This document shows, in pieces, positions 1 to 8,581 of a stretch of DNA of 64,000 bases. This stretch comes from CAUZFZ01 sp963579025 (GTDB lineage: Bacteria; Planctomycetota; Planctomycetia; Planctomycetales; Planctomycetaceae). Location of the stretch: the NCBI GenBank assembly GCA_963579025.1, contig CAUZFZ010000028.1, positions 1 through 64,000 of the forward strand, in the 5' to 3' direction. The notes below the pieces were generated by a model. The model was not told the DNA's origin and did not search any database. It saw only the letters and a program-made list of their open reading frames with translations. The position numbers and the translations under genes are program-made. Positions within the stretch are counted from its first letter, which is position 1, and each line of letters begins with the position of its first letter.

Positions 1-149
1 CGGAGGGGCGACGGCAATTCCGTGTCGGTCTCTGCCGTCGCCCCTCCGGGGCTCATTGAAGCTCTCACCGCTTGTTTCCCGGGGTTGAAACCCCGGGCTA
101 CTCGCCTTTGCCCCTCCGGGGCAGCAAGACTGTGCAACTTCAAAACTTA
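1..149. repeat. Right half of a long palindromic intergenic repeat
   Basis: Positions 1-16 and 33-48 are perfect inverse complements (16 bp). They are followed by a hairpin at 78-97 (CCCGGGGT, loop TGAA, ACCCCGGG), a GC hairpin at 110-122, and the tail GTGCAACTTCAAAACTT at 132-148. The same modules in the same order form the right half of the complete element at 39905-40151, so this copy is probably cut by the window edge. No protein is encoded. Confidence 0.85.
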
Positions 150-188
150 CGCCCGGGGCTAAGTGCTGACGCCACTCTGCGACTATTC

Positions 189-206
189 GGGAATCAATTG
201 ATTCCC
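189..206. promoter_or_regulatory. Perfect 18-bp palindrome upstream of a secreted protein gene
   Basis: GGGAATCAATTGATTCCC is perfectly self-complementary and lies about 68 bp upstream of the start codon at 274. A dimeric regulator could bind such a site, but no regulator is known and no clear -35/-10 pair surrounds it. It could also be part of the neighbouring repeat debris. The operator role is inference only. Confidence 0.3.
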
Positions 207-273
207 AGTTCGTAAGACCGCCCGGCTACAGACCGCCTGGCTACCCGAACGGCTACTTTCGAAAGAGCATCTA

Positions 274-999
274 ATGAAGAACTCTGTAATCGGCACAGCA
301 CAAACCCGACCACATTCGCGTGACCGAAATCCGGTCCTGTCATTACTGAACGTGATGGGAACCGTCGCATTTCTGACAGCATCAGCAGTTTCTCAATCGG
401 TTGCCGCTGATAACGTGCCGCCGGCTGATTCGAATTCGGGCGGACCGGTGACTCGCATCGAAGAAGACTGGCGAATCGTCATCGGCATTCCGAACGAACG
501 CGAGCATGCACCACAAATCGTCACGGTCATGTCCCCGACCAGTCATCTGCGCGACGTGCATGCCATCTTCGAGTTGAATCACTCCACACTGCCTGAGTAC
601 CTACCCGGCGGGATACAGCTGCAACTCTGGAAACGTGACTTCGCGCTCGGACAGCGTTCTTTCCCGCGACACGGCGTGCTCGCGAGCCCGGGTGAGACAA
701 TCGACTTCACGACAGCCATGCGTGTTGAAGACGGTTCACTCACCTTCGAAGTCGTCAACGGCACCTCAAGGACGTGGGGCCGGTTTGGCGGTCGCGGCTA
801 TCTCAAGCACACACGGCGTACGGCACTGAAAGACCTGAGCGACTATCGAACCGAAGCGTCCGTCCGCCACTCATTCGTCGGCTACGCATCGCATCGCGTG
901 CGGACAATGGTCCTGCGGGAGGTTCGGTACTACTTCGCAGATCAACTTCTGCGACGGGACACCAGCTCTCGCACCGTGCATGAGCATCAGCCGGAATGA
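274..999 (+). CDS. Secreted hypothetical protein
   Basis: A 241-residue protein with an N-terminal hydrophobic segment (about residues 22-45, ending near SQSVAADN) that looks like a signal peptide, so it is probably exported. I recognise no domain. The mature part is mixed polar with a basic C-terminal third and an aromatic stretch (REVRYYFADQ) near the end. The ATG is preceded by GAAAGAG at a plausible ribosome-binding distance. It stands just upstream of the Tad-like cluster on the same strand, with about 70 bp between, but nothing in the sequence ties it to pilus assembly. Confidence 0.6.
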   Translation: MKNSVIGTAQTRPHSRDRNPVLSLLNVMGTVAFLTASAVSQSVAADNVPPADSNSGGPVTRIEEDWRIVIGIPNEREHAPQIVTVMSPTSHLRDVHAIFELNHSTLPEYLPGGIQLQLWKRDFALGQRSFPRHGVLASPGETIDFTTAMRVEDGSLTFEVVNGTSRTWGRFGGRGYLKHTRRTALKDLSDYRTEASVRHSFVGYASHRVRTMVLREVRYYFADQLLRRDTSSRTVHEHQPE

Positions 1000-1070
1000 C
1001 ACCGGTATCGTCCCGCGACGACTGATGCCACCGCCTGGTTAAACGCACCGTCTGATTGATGGAGGAACGA

Positions 1071-2423
1071 ATGATTTTGCACAACACGCGACCAAGACCG
1101 TCGAACGAACGACGAAAAGGATCCATCTTCGCACTGTCAAGTACAGCGATCGTGGCGGCACTGGCATTCGCCATGTTTACGGTCGATGTTGGTTACCTGA
1201 CCCTGACGCTGGCAGAACTCGAAAACGCGTCCGACGCGGCGTCTCTGGCGGCTGCGGCCGAATTGAGTGACGCGCTGGGGGTCGGAGCGACTCAGGCCGA
1301 TGCGGAAGAACTGGCCCGGTTGGCGGCTAAAGAAGTCGCGGCAGCGAATCGGGCCGGTGACCTTGATTCTGTCTACATCGACAGTGTCACTGACGTGCGT
1401 TTCGGACAATTACAATGGGACGCACAGGCGGAGCGGTGGGAGAAAGTCTGGGGCGCCGAGCCCTTTACTCTGGTGGAAGTCGAAGTGCATCGCGACCGTG
1501 GTTCCTCGACTGGGGTCCCAACACCAGACGGTCCAGTGCCGCTGTTTTTTGGCCCCATCTTTAATCGTGCCAGTTCAGGCCTCAAGTCGGGTGCCGCAGC
1601 AGCGGTCTACCCTGGCGGTGGCATCCGAATCGATGAAAACAGTAGCCAGACCGCTGATGTGTTACCCATCGCATTGGACTTCGAAACCTGGGACGCCATG
1701 CTTGAAGGCGAGGTGTATACAGGTGGAAACAGCAGCAGCAGTAGCGGAAACAGCAATGGAAACGGCAACGGAAATGGAAACAGCAACGGAAATGGGAACG
1801 GAAATGGCAATGGCAATGGCAATGGCAACGGAAACAGCAACAGCAACAGTAATGGGAACGGGAACGGGGGCAGTTCAGTGCCGACGGAGCCAGATGACGA
1901 CTACAGCTCCAATGCCTCACTTGACCAGGTGATCGAGTCATCCGACGGCATCTACGAAGTTAACCTCTATCCGGGCAGTGATAGTTCGCTGCCGCCTGGT
2001 AACCGCGGTCAGGTCGATATTGGCCATCCCGGCAACAGCACTGCCGACTTGAAACGGCAAATCCAGGAAGGCGTCAACGCCGACGATCTCTCGTACCACG
2101 GCGGAGAAATTCGTTGGGACGAACCATTGACACTGAACGGTGATACGGGCGTCAGTGCAGGCATCGAGTCAGCCCTGATCAGCCAGATTGGCAAGGTGAA
2201 ACTGATCCCACTTTTCACCGCTGTGACAGGGAACGGCAACAATGCCCAATACACCATGGGTCGATTCGTCAGCGTAAGAATCATGGCCATTCAGCTCACC
2301 GGGCAGCCAAGTCAGCGGAAAATCATCGTTCAGCCAGCGCCCTATTCAGGCTCTTCGGTTGTCCGCTCCACGAGTGAGATTCGCGAGGACTCGATCTTCA
2401 CGACACCTGGACTCGTACGATGA
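1071..2423 (+). CDS. TadG-like pilus-assembly/envelope protein with Gly-Asn linker
   Basis: A 450-residue protein with the TadG-type N-terminus: a short basic leader (NERRKG), one hydrophobic segment (about 18-40) and the signature DAASLAAAAEL just after it, as in Flp/Tad minor pseudopilin proteins anchored in the inner membrane. The ATG at 1071 is chosen over upstream TTG 1056 and ATG 1059 because GGAGG at 1061-1065 sits 5 nt before it. Residues about 217-268 are an almost pure Gly/Asn/Ser tract encoded by imperfect GGNAAY hexamers. Unlike the TadG gene at 3856 it has no von Willebrand A domain. It heads a TadG-TadE-TadE-TadG series on one strand. Confidence 0.75.
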   Translation: MILHNTRPRPSNERRKGSIFALSSTAIVAALAFAMFTVDVGYLTLTLAELENASDAASLAAAAELSDALGVGATQADAEELARLAAKEVAAANRAGDLDSVYIDSVTDVRFGQLQWDAQAERWEKVWGAEPFTLVEVEVHRDRGSSTGVPTPDGPVPLFFGPIFNRASSGLKSGAAAAVYPGGGIRIDENSSQTADVLPIALDFETWDAMLEGEVYTGGNSSSSSGNSNGNGNGNGNSNGNGNGNGNGNGNGNGNSNSNSNGNGNGGSSVPTEPDDDYSSNASLDQVIESSDGIYEVNLYPGSDSSLPPGNRGQVDIGHPGNSTADLKRQIQEGVNADDLSYHGGEIRWDEPLTLNGDTGVSAGIESALISQIGKVKLIPLFTAVTGNGNNAQYTMGRFVSVRIMAIQLTGQPSQRKIIVQPAPYSGSSVVRSTSEIREDSIFTTPGLVR

Positions 2424-2608
2424 CGCGAGCCGTTCCGAGGTGGACATCAAGGACTCAGCAACGCTGCAGAATTGAACTTGAATTGTGTCCATGCACCGAC
2501 GTGTGGCCGTCGCAGACGGCACGACCCGCAAATCGTAGCTGCCGGCACAATCCGCTGTGCCGTGACCTGCTTTTTACCGGTCTCATACCTCTACTATGAG
2601 AATCAGGC

Positions 2609-3085
2609 ATGAAACGCCTTCAGACAGTTCGTAACCGGTCAAATCGGCACGGACATGTGCTCGTCGAGTTCGCGGTGGTTCTGCCCGTATTCTTGACGTT
2701 CCTCTTCGCACTGCTCGAATTCGGCCATTTCTTCATGGTCACAAATGCGCTGACTTCCATCGCCCAAAAAGCGGCGCGTGCAGGTACCTACGACGGCGCC
2801 ACATCGGCGAGTGCTCAGGCTAAGGCCGAAGCCGCCGTCGACGCTCTCATCGGAGTTGAGAATGCCACGGTCCTCGTGAAAGACGCTTCCATCTTTGACA
2901 CTCCGGGAGTCGATCCAGAGAGCATAGACTACGCCAGCCTGCCGGATATCGAGTTGGCGGATACGGAGCCAACAGACATGTTTTTGATCCGCATTGAAGT
3001 GGACTACGACGACGTTGCGGTGCTTCCTCCGAAGTTCGTCAACGGAATCACTCTGATTGGACAGTCCGCAATGCGGAGGGAATAG
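2609..3085 (+). CDS. TadE-like pseudopilin family protein
   Basis: A 158-residue protein with the TadE-like N-terminal signature: basic leader, then GHVLVEFAVVLPVFLTFLFA followed by LLEFGHFFMV. The Glu within the hydrophobic start is typical of type IV pilin-like proteins processed by a prepilin peptidase. The remainder is a small extracytoplasmic domain. In Tad/Flp systems TadE and TadF are minor pseudopilins needed for pilus biogenesis. It is the first of two adjacent TadE genes here. No tadA ATPase, tadB/C platform or rcpA secretin is in the window, so the assembly machinery must be elsewhere if it exists. Confidence 0.8.
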   Translation: MKRLQTVRNRSNRHGHVLVEFAVVLPVFLTFLFALLEFGHFFMVTNALTSIAQKAARAGTYDGATSASAQAKAEAAVDALIGVENATVLVKDASIFDTPGVDPESIDYASLPDIELADTEPTDMFLIRIEVDYDDVAVLPPKFVNGITLIGQSAMRRE

Positions 3086-3228
3086 GGGTACTTTGCGCGA
3101 CCCCTGTAGAGTGCCTTTGCTGAGTATAGCCACCGGGCCAACGATTAGAACGGTGACATAGTGGACGTGCACGTGTTTCACTTCGAAACGACGTCTAAAG
3201 CCGCTGCCAGCAATCGGAGTCTCCACAA

Positions 3229-3726
3229 ATGAACCATGCACGTCCGATGAAGCAACGACAGGCGCACGAACGACGACGTGGAATGGCGACGGTCGAGTTT
3301 GCACTCGTGGCGCCGATGTTTGTCACAATCACGCTCGGGACGATTGAATTCGGGAATGCGTTTCAACGGACGAATGTTCTGGCTTCCACATTGAGGGAAG
3401 GCGGCCGGCTTGCGTCGATGGAGTACAAAGACGTACTGCTGGAAGGACAGACTGCTAACGAGAAGGTCGTCCTGGATGTTCGAAATCTAATGACTGCTAA
3501 CGGGCTGCCGGGTGATGAGGCAGTTATTGAAATCACACATGCCGAGGGTCCACAGGAGGGAACAACGTTTATCCTCAGCGATAAGAGCAATTCGCTGAAG
3601 TGTTTCAGGATCTCCGTCTCTCTTGATTACGCGGACGTGAGTATCTTTCCGACGGGTTTCCTGCAGGGCAAGGTACTGGACGAATCGATTGTCATGCGCA
3701 AGGGCAAGTCAGTCCTGGCAGAGTAG
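3229..3726 (+). CDS. TadE-like pseudopilin family protein, second copy
   Basis: A 165-residue protein with basic leader (ERRRG), MATVEFALVAPMFVTITLGT and IEFGNAFQRTN: the same TadE layout as the preceding gene, with the conserved Glu in the hydrophobic segment. The two paralogues diverge after about residue 45, suggesting TadE/TadF-like division of labour. Gaps of about 130-145 bp on either side mean the cluster is not tightly packed. The gene ends with TAG directly after GCAGAG, showing that TAG is a normal terminator here, which matters for reading the broken gene downstream. Confidence 0.8.
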   Translation: MNHARPMKQRQAHERRRGMATVEFALVAPMFVTITLGTIEFGNAFQRTNVLASTLREGGRLASMEYKDVLLEGQTANEKVVLDVRNLMTANGLPGDEAVIEITHAEGPQEGTTFILSDKSNSLKCFRISVSLDYADVSIFPTGFLQGKVLDESIVMRKGKSVLAE

Positions 3727-3855
3727 CGTGACGAGATTCTGCAAACCCGATCGCCGCTGACCGAATAGAGTCACCTGCACAACACGCGACGGAAACGGAG
3801 TGACGGTCGGGGCGACTGAAACCAGACTTCTGAGCCGAATAGACAAGACCTGCTG

Positions 3856-5613
3856 ATGATCAACACCTCGCCACAGATGACTTTGGATGCTGCCCGGCAA
3901 ATCACGCGACGACGTGGAAGCATGATGATGCTTTCCCTGTTCTGCCTTGTCGCAGCGTTCGCGTTCGCGGCGCTCACAGTAGACATTGGCCTGCTTGGCC
4001 TCACTCGAACCGACATGCAGAAAGCCGTTGATGCAGCATCTCTCGCGGCAGCTCAGGAAATTGCGGAAGCCATTAAGGCAGCCGCTGAGCAGGGACTGCC
4101 TCCCAGCGAAACGATCGCTCTTGCGGAGTCACAATCCCGTGCGGTAGACGAAAATGTCGCGAACCTGAACGGTGTGTTTGTCGATGGTGAAGTTGACGTG
4201 ACATTTGGCCAGCGAGTGTGGAATGGAGCCACGCAGGAGTTCGAGATTCTGTGGGGTCAGGCGCCACCGAATGTCGTGAAGGTGACGGCTCGTCGAACGA
4301 ATCCCGATCCGTCCGCTCCGGACGGGCAGCTTCCTCTTTTTTTCTCACCCGTGGGTGGAAACAACAGTACGTCAATGGTGACGAGCGCCGTGGCTTTCAT
4401 AGAGTCCCGCGACTTTGTTGTCGTTCTCGATTTCTCAGGGTCTATGAACTACGACACCGGGTTCAAGCATTACCAGCAACCTTTCTCCAAGTCGAGCATC
4501 GAATCCAACCTGGATGACTGCTGGGATGCATTGCGGGACTACAATCCGAGGTTTTCAAATACAAACCGGGTCAAATGGCGATCGAGAGGATTCGGATTGA
4601 TCAGGTCAGACAAGGGCAAGTAGATCAGTTCCACGAATGTCAACACGGTATTCCACATTCTCAGGCTTGACCGACTGCGTGGTAATGGAAAGCCACGATA
4701 CCCGTTTCCTCAGGAGGGCAAGAACGGTATCGGCGGCTCCATGAAGGGTGAGCCGAATGCGGCGACCAGCGAAGCCCGTTGGAAGGACTATATCGAGTGG
4801 GTGCTCGACGAAGACGATGTCGACGATATTGGTTACCGTAAGTGGTATGGCTATCGAACACTGATCGCCTTCCTTCTGTCGGAACGTCGTGAAAATCATG
4901 ACTCCGAAGACCTGTGGGCGATTCCGCACTATCCGTTCCATGCCTGCAAGGATGGACTGTCACTGTTCCTGGAATTCATTGAAGACCTGGGATACGGAGA
5001 TGAAGTGGGGCTTGTCAGTTACGACACGTATTCTCGTGTGGAAGAAGAGCTGGACGAAGCGGACTTGGCGGTTTCCACCAGTCTGGGTAGCAACCTGATC
5101 ACTGACGAGCTCAGCAAGATTGATCTCATTCAGCGGCACAAACAGGCCGGTCATTATTACGGCTCAACGGGTTTGGGTTACGGGATTCGAGACGCGCGAG
5201 ACCTGATGGACGCAGAACGTCGCTACGGTGCGCAACCGGCTTTGCTGGTGATGACGGATGGAAATGCCAACAAGAGTCCATCGGGCTGGAGTTTGCCTGG
5301 ATGGTGGAACTGGGCGGACGTCACGGACTGGGATCAGGACGGTTCTCCGAACTATACGACCAGCAACAAACACAAACAGTACGCCATGTATCAGACAAAA
5401 CTGTGCATTGATGAGGGTTACATCGTTCACACAATGTCGGTGGGAGCCGATGCGGATGGTGACGTGATGGAAGCGATAGCCAAATCGTCTGGCGGTGTGT
5501 GGATTGACGCACCAGGTGGGTCGACCATTGACGACCTTCGCGACCAATTACTCGAGGCCTTTGGCAAGATCGGTGCGGCCGTTCCGTTGGCGCGACTGGC
5601 GTCTCCAGATTGA
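3856..5613 (+). pseudogene. TadG-like protein with von Willebrand A domain, split by an in-frame TAG
   Basis: The reading frame starts at ATG 3856 with a TadG N-terminus (RRRGSMMMLSLFCLVAAFAF, then DAASLAAAQE). At about residues 188-198 it enters a VWA domain with the MIDAS motif DFSGSM. TAG at 4621-4623 stops it at residue 255, but the same frame stays open to 5613 and continues the domain: the MIDAS Thr (HYYGSTGLGYG) and Asp (LLVMTDGNAN) lie beyond the stop. In relatives as I remember them, a Tyr precedes the following SSTNTVF-like segment, so one base change (TAC or TAT to TAG) explains the lesion. Without readthrough the product lacks two of the three MIDAS loops. An intact gene misread by sequencing is the main alternative. 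Confidence 0.8.
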
Positions 5614-5761
5614 GTCAAGCGGGTCAGGTTTGCTATTCAGTTGGCGCGCATGCGTGGTGCTGCCTGGCGGGGGAGTCGTGCAGAGGACTTCCGACCGTAG
5701 CCGGACGAGTTTTGATCCGATACGTTGCGAGTTCGCTCGAACTCTCCTTCGGAAGGTACCC

Positions 5762-7294
5762 ATGCGAACTCCACTTGCCGTCCACGTGCTGCTGGCCACA
5801 GTTCTTATGCCAGTGTCGTCCGTCCTGACACAGGCTCAGGAGGCGATTGACATTGGTTCCCGGCGTGAACTGTTTGTCGATGGCCATCTGATCGAAGGGC
5901 TGGTCGGGGCGCAGCGACAACTGCATCACCCGGTGCCTCGTGAGATCGCCATTGTTCACGATGCGCCGTGGGAGGGTGCCGGCAGTGGATATCACAGCGT
6001 TATCCACGATGGCGAGCTGTACCGCATGTACCACCGTGGGTCGGAACTCGGCGTGAAGGACGGTCGGCTGAAGACTGGGACGCAGGTTTACTGTTATGCC
6101 GAAAGCCGCGACGGCATCCACTGGACGAAACCGGAACTCGGTCTGTTCGAACACAAGGGCTCAAAGAAAAACAACATCATCTGGGCGGGAGTCGGCGTGC
6201 ATAACTTTGCACCGTTTCTGGATACTCGTCCAGGCTGCCCTCCGGAATCCCGTTACAAGGCTCTGGCCGGCACGGCGAAGGAGGGTGGACTGTTCGCGTT
6301 CCAGTCACCGGACGGAATCCACTGGTCGCTGATGCGGGATGAACCCGTTGTGACAAAGGGTGCGTTCGACTCACAGAACCTGGCCTTCTGGGACCCGACC
6401 GCGAAGAAGTACCGAGCGTACTTTCGAACGTTCACCAAAGGGATTACGACGGGCAAAGTCTGGAAGCCTGCTGGTCATCGAGCGATCCGCACGGCAGCTT
6501 CCACTGACTTTCTGTCGTGGAGTGACGAGGCGGACCTGACGTACGAAGACTCACCGGTCGAGCATCTTTATACGAATCAGATTGGGCCGTACTTTCGCGC
6601 ACCACACATTCTGATCGGCTTTCCGACACGTTACATCGAGCGCGGCTGGTCGCCGTCGATGCGGGCCCTGCCGCAGCCAAAGCATCGCGAAATGCGAGCC
6701 GAAGCGAACCTGCGCTACGGGACGGCACTGACCGAAGGGCTGTTAATGGCCAGTCGCAACGGCGTTCACTTTGAACGCTGGAACGAAGCCTTCCTGAGGC
6801 CCGGCCCGCAACGACCCGACACATGGCTTTACGGGCACAACTACATCGCGTGGCATGCTGTCGAGACAAAGTCGTCGTTGCCCGGTGCACCAAACGAACT
6901 GTCGTTGTATGCCTCGGAAGGGTCGTGGATTGGTGACAGCAACGCGATGCGACGCTACACGCTTCGACTGGACGGGTTTGTTTCGGTCAACGCGGGCTGG
7001 AAGGGCGGCGAACTGCTCACACGACCGCTGCGATTCAAAGGCAATCGACTGGGCCTGAACTTCGCGACGTCTGCGGCGGGAAGCATACGCGTTGAAATTC
7101 AGGATGCTGAAGGCGCGCCAATTCCTGGATTCACGCTGGATGATTGCGCCGATGTATTTGGCGACGCGATTGATCGGACCGTTGAATGGAAAGGTGGCTC
7201 CGACGTCAGTGATCTGGCTGGCCGAACCGTTCGACTGCGATTCACTCTGAAAGACGCCGACCTGTATGCGTTGAAGTTCGGATTGGTCGAGTGA
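5762..7294 (+). CDS. Secreted beta-propeller, GH32/43-like protein
   Basis: A 510-residue protein. The start at 5762 is chosen over upstream in-frame codons because GGAAGG at 5751-5756 precedes it by 5 nt and the product then begins with a signal peptide (about residues 1-25). The body opens with RRELFVDGHLIEGL and has repeated aromatic blades (SRDGIHWTKPELGLFEHKG, SPDGIHW, ASRNGVHFERW), a pattern seen in planctomycete proteins related to the five-bladed propeller glycoside hydrolase superfamilies. A C-terminal beta-rich part (about 390-510) may be a carbohydrate-binding module. I could not identify catalytic acids, so an enzymatic role in polysaccharide use is likely but unproven. Confidence 0.6.
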   Translation: MRTPLAVHVLLATVLMPVSSVLTQAQEAIDIGSRRELFVDGHLIEGLVGAQRQLHHPVPREIAIVHDAPWEGAGSGYHSVIHDGELYRMYHRGSELGVKDGRLKTGTQVYCYAESRDGIHWTKPELGLFEHKGSKKNNIIWAGVGVHNFAPFLDTRPGCPPESRYKALAGTAKEGGLFAFQSPDGIHWSLMRDEPVVTKGAFDSQNLAFWDPTAKKYRAYFRTFTKGITTGKVWKPAGHRAIRTAASTDFLSWSDEADLTYEDSPVEHLYTNQIGPYFRAPHILIGFPTRYIERGWSPSMRALPQPKHREMRAEANLRYGTALTEGLLMASRNGVHFERWNEAFLRPGPQRPDTWLYGHNYIAWHAVETKSSLPGAPNELSLYASEGSWIGDSNAMRRYTLRLDGFVSVNAGWKGGELLTRPLRFKGNRLGLNFATSAAGSIRVEIQDAEGAPIPGFTLDDCADVFGDAIDRTVEWKGGSDVSDLAGRTVRLRFTLKDADLYALKFGLVE

Positions 7295-7567
7295 GGCAAG
7301 CGCATCCGCGCGCATAAAAATTGCCCGCAGCGGGACGTTTCCGGCTACGGGCACTGATGCTCGCCACCGACTGATGCAATTGAGCGCCGATGACGATTTG
7401 ATCACCGTATGACCGCGCGCTCCCCCCGGCAATCAACACTCGCCCCGAACCTGTGCGAATTTTCAGTCGACGTTGCTGACCCAGGCTCGCGCGTCAAATC
7501 CATGTTTCGTGACAAATCGCTACATGTCCACATCGGTTCTGATCTGGGTCCTCCCAAGGCAAGCAGC

Positions 7568-8437
7568 TCACCGCCTGCATTCCTCGAGCCATCTGAGCAC
7601 AAGCTCGAAGGGGGTGCCTGGATCGAGTGAGTACGTCATGTCTTCTCCGTCGATCATCTGCAGAGTGACTGCATAGCCTCGGTCTGTCAGGCCGTGGATT
7701 TCATCAGGCAGAGAATCGAATGCGGGCGACGACCGCACTGTCCGCGACCCGACGATCACCAGCGCCGGGCAATTCACTTGCGGCAGCAGTGTCACCACGT
7801 CGTATCGGTCGTCGGGACCGTACTTCTCGACGAAGGCACCGGCCGTGGCGAGAAACGGCAGCGGCTGGCGACACGGCATCAACTCGTCGGAACGACCGTC
7901 GCACACCAGTTGAACGGCTCTGTCGAATGACTCGCGAAATGGATCGGCATCCGGGTGACTGATCCAGTGCTCATGCGCAAACCTCGGCGGCGACAGGCAC
8001 ACGATGCCCGTTACTTCGGCGTACGGCGCATACACCTGCGAGAACACTGACTTCACACCACCCATGCTGTGGCCGACAAGAATGATGCGGGAATAACCAC
8101 GATCGATCAGGAATTCGATCCAGGCCGCGATGTCCAGGCTGCAGTCAGAGACGGTTTCGTTTGTCGCGCCACCGCGAACGGATCCACCCGGACCTGACAC
8201 CGAACACATGCCATCATGTCCGCGTGTGTTGATCCGCAATGAGGCGAATCCGGCCAGGTCCGCTTGCGTCACGAAATGCTCCAGCGGACCCGGGGCGTAA
8301 AAGTTGCTCATCGTGCCGTGGACAAGCAGAAAAACCGTGTCAGTGCCTGACGAGTCCACACCACCGAGCGAGCCATCGAGAAACAGTCCATCTGCGGTCG
8401 TGGCTCGGCACAGCGTGCGAGGATGAGTGTCGGGCAT
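7568..8437 (-). CDS. Alpha/beta hydrolase
   Basis: A 289-residue cytoplasmic alpha/beta-fold hydrolase. The oxyanion region FLLVHGTMSNFY (about 37-47) is followed by the nucleophile elbow GHSMGG with Ser124, and the strand VNCPALVIVGSRTV probably precedes the catalytic Asp. The start is taken at ATG 8437 (MPDTHPRTL) because the upstream extension runs into a dispersed palindrome at 8517-8556 and has no family character. No membrane segment or signal peptide is visible. Substrate unknown; esterase, lipase or thioesterase-like activity is possible. It is convergent with the propeller gene on its other side. Confidence 0.75.
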   Translation of the reverse strand: MPDTHPRTLCRATTADGLFLDGSLGGVDSSGTDTVFLLVHGTMSNFYAPGPLEHFVTQADLAGFASLRINTRGHDGMCSVSGPGGSVRGGATNETVSDCSLDIAAWIEFLIDRGYSRIILVGHSMGGVKSVFSQVYAPYAEVTGIVCLSPPRFAHEHWISHPDADPFRESFDRAVQLVCDGRSDELMPCRQPLPFLATAGAFVEKYGPDDRYDVVTLLPQVNCPALVIVGSRTVRSSPAFDSLPDEIHGLTDRGYAVTLQMIDGEDMTYSLDPGTPFELVLRWLEECRR

Positions 8438-8516
8438 TGTTGACGTTCTTCGCGGGGGATGTTGCGCAGTCTGAGACTGCTTAGGATCGTCCTTGAATTC
8501 AGTGTCACATTGTCGT

Positions 8517-8556
8517 CTTTCGCTCCGCGAAAGTACGCACTTTCGCGGAGCGAAAG
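8517..8556. repeat. Perfect 18-bp-arm palindromic repeat
   Basis: Left arm 8517-8534 (CTTTCGCTCCGCGAAAGT) and right arm 8539-8556 are exact inverse complements around the 4-nt loop ACGC. With one mismatch the pairing extends outward through TGTCG/CGACA. It lies between two genes on the minus strand, after the end of the M20-type hydrolase gene region and before the alpha/beta hydrolase start. It could act as a terminator or stabiliser, or as a REP-like mobile palindrome. Confidence 0.8.
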
Positions 8557-8581
8557 GCGACACTAAATGATCGAACGATCC

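Noticed and set aside
1056..1070. TTG 1056 or ATG 1059 as start of the first TadG-like gene
   Set aside because: The GGAGG Shine-Dalgarno at 1061-1065 falls inside that extension and is correctly spaced for ATG 1071.
7320..7360. Possible terminator after the propeller gene (GCCCG ... CGGGC)
   Set aside because: Only five base pairs with a 20-nt loop and no T-run.
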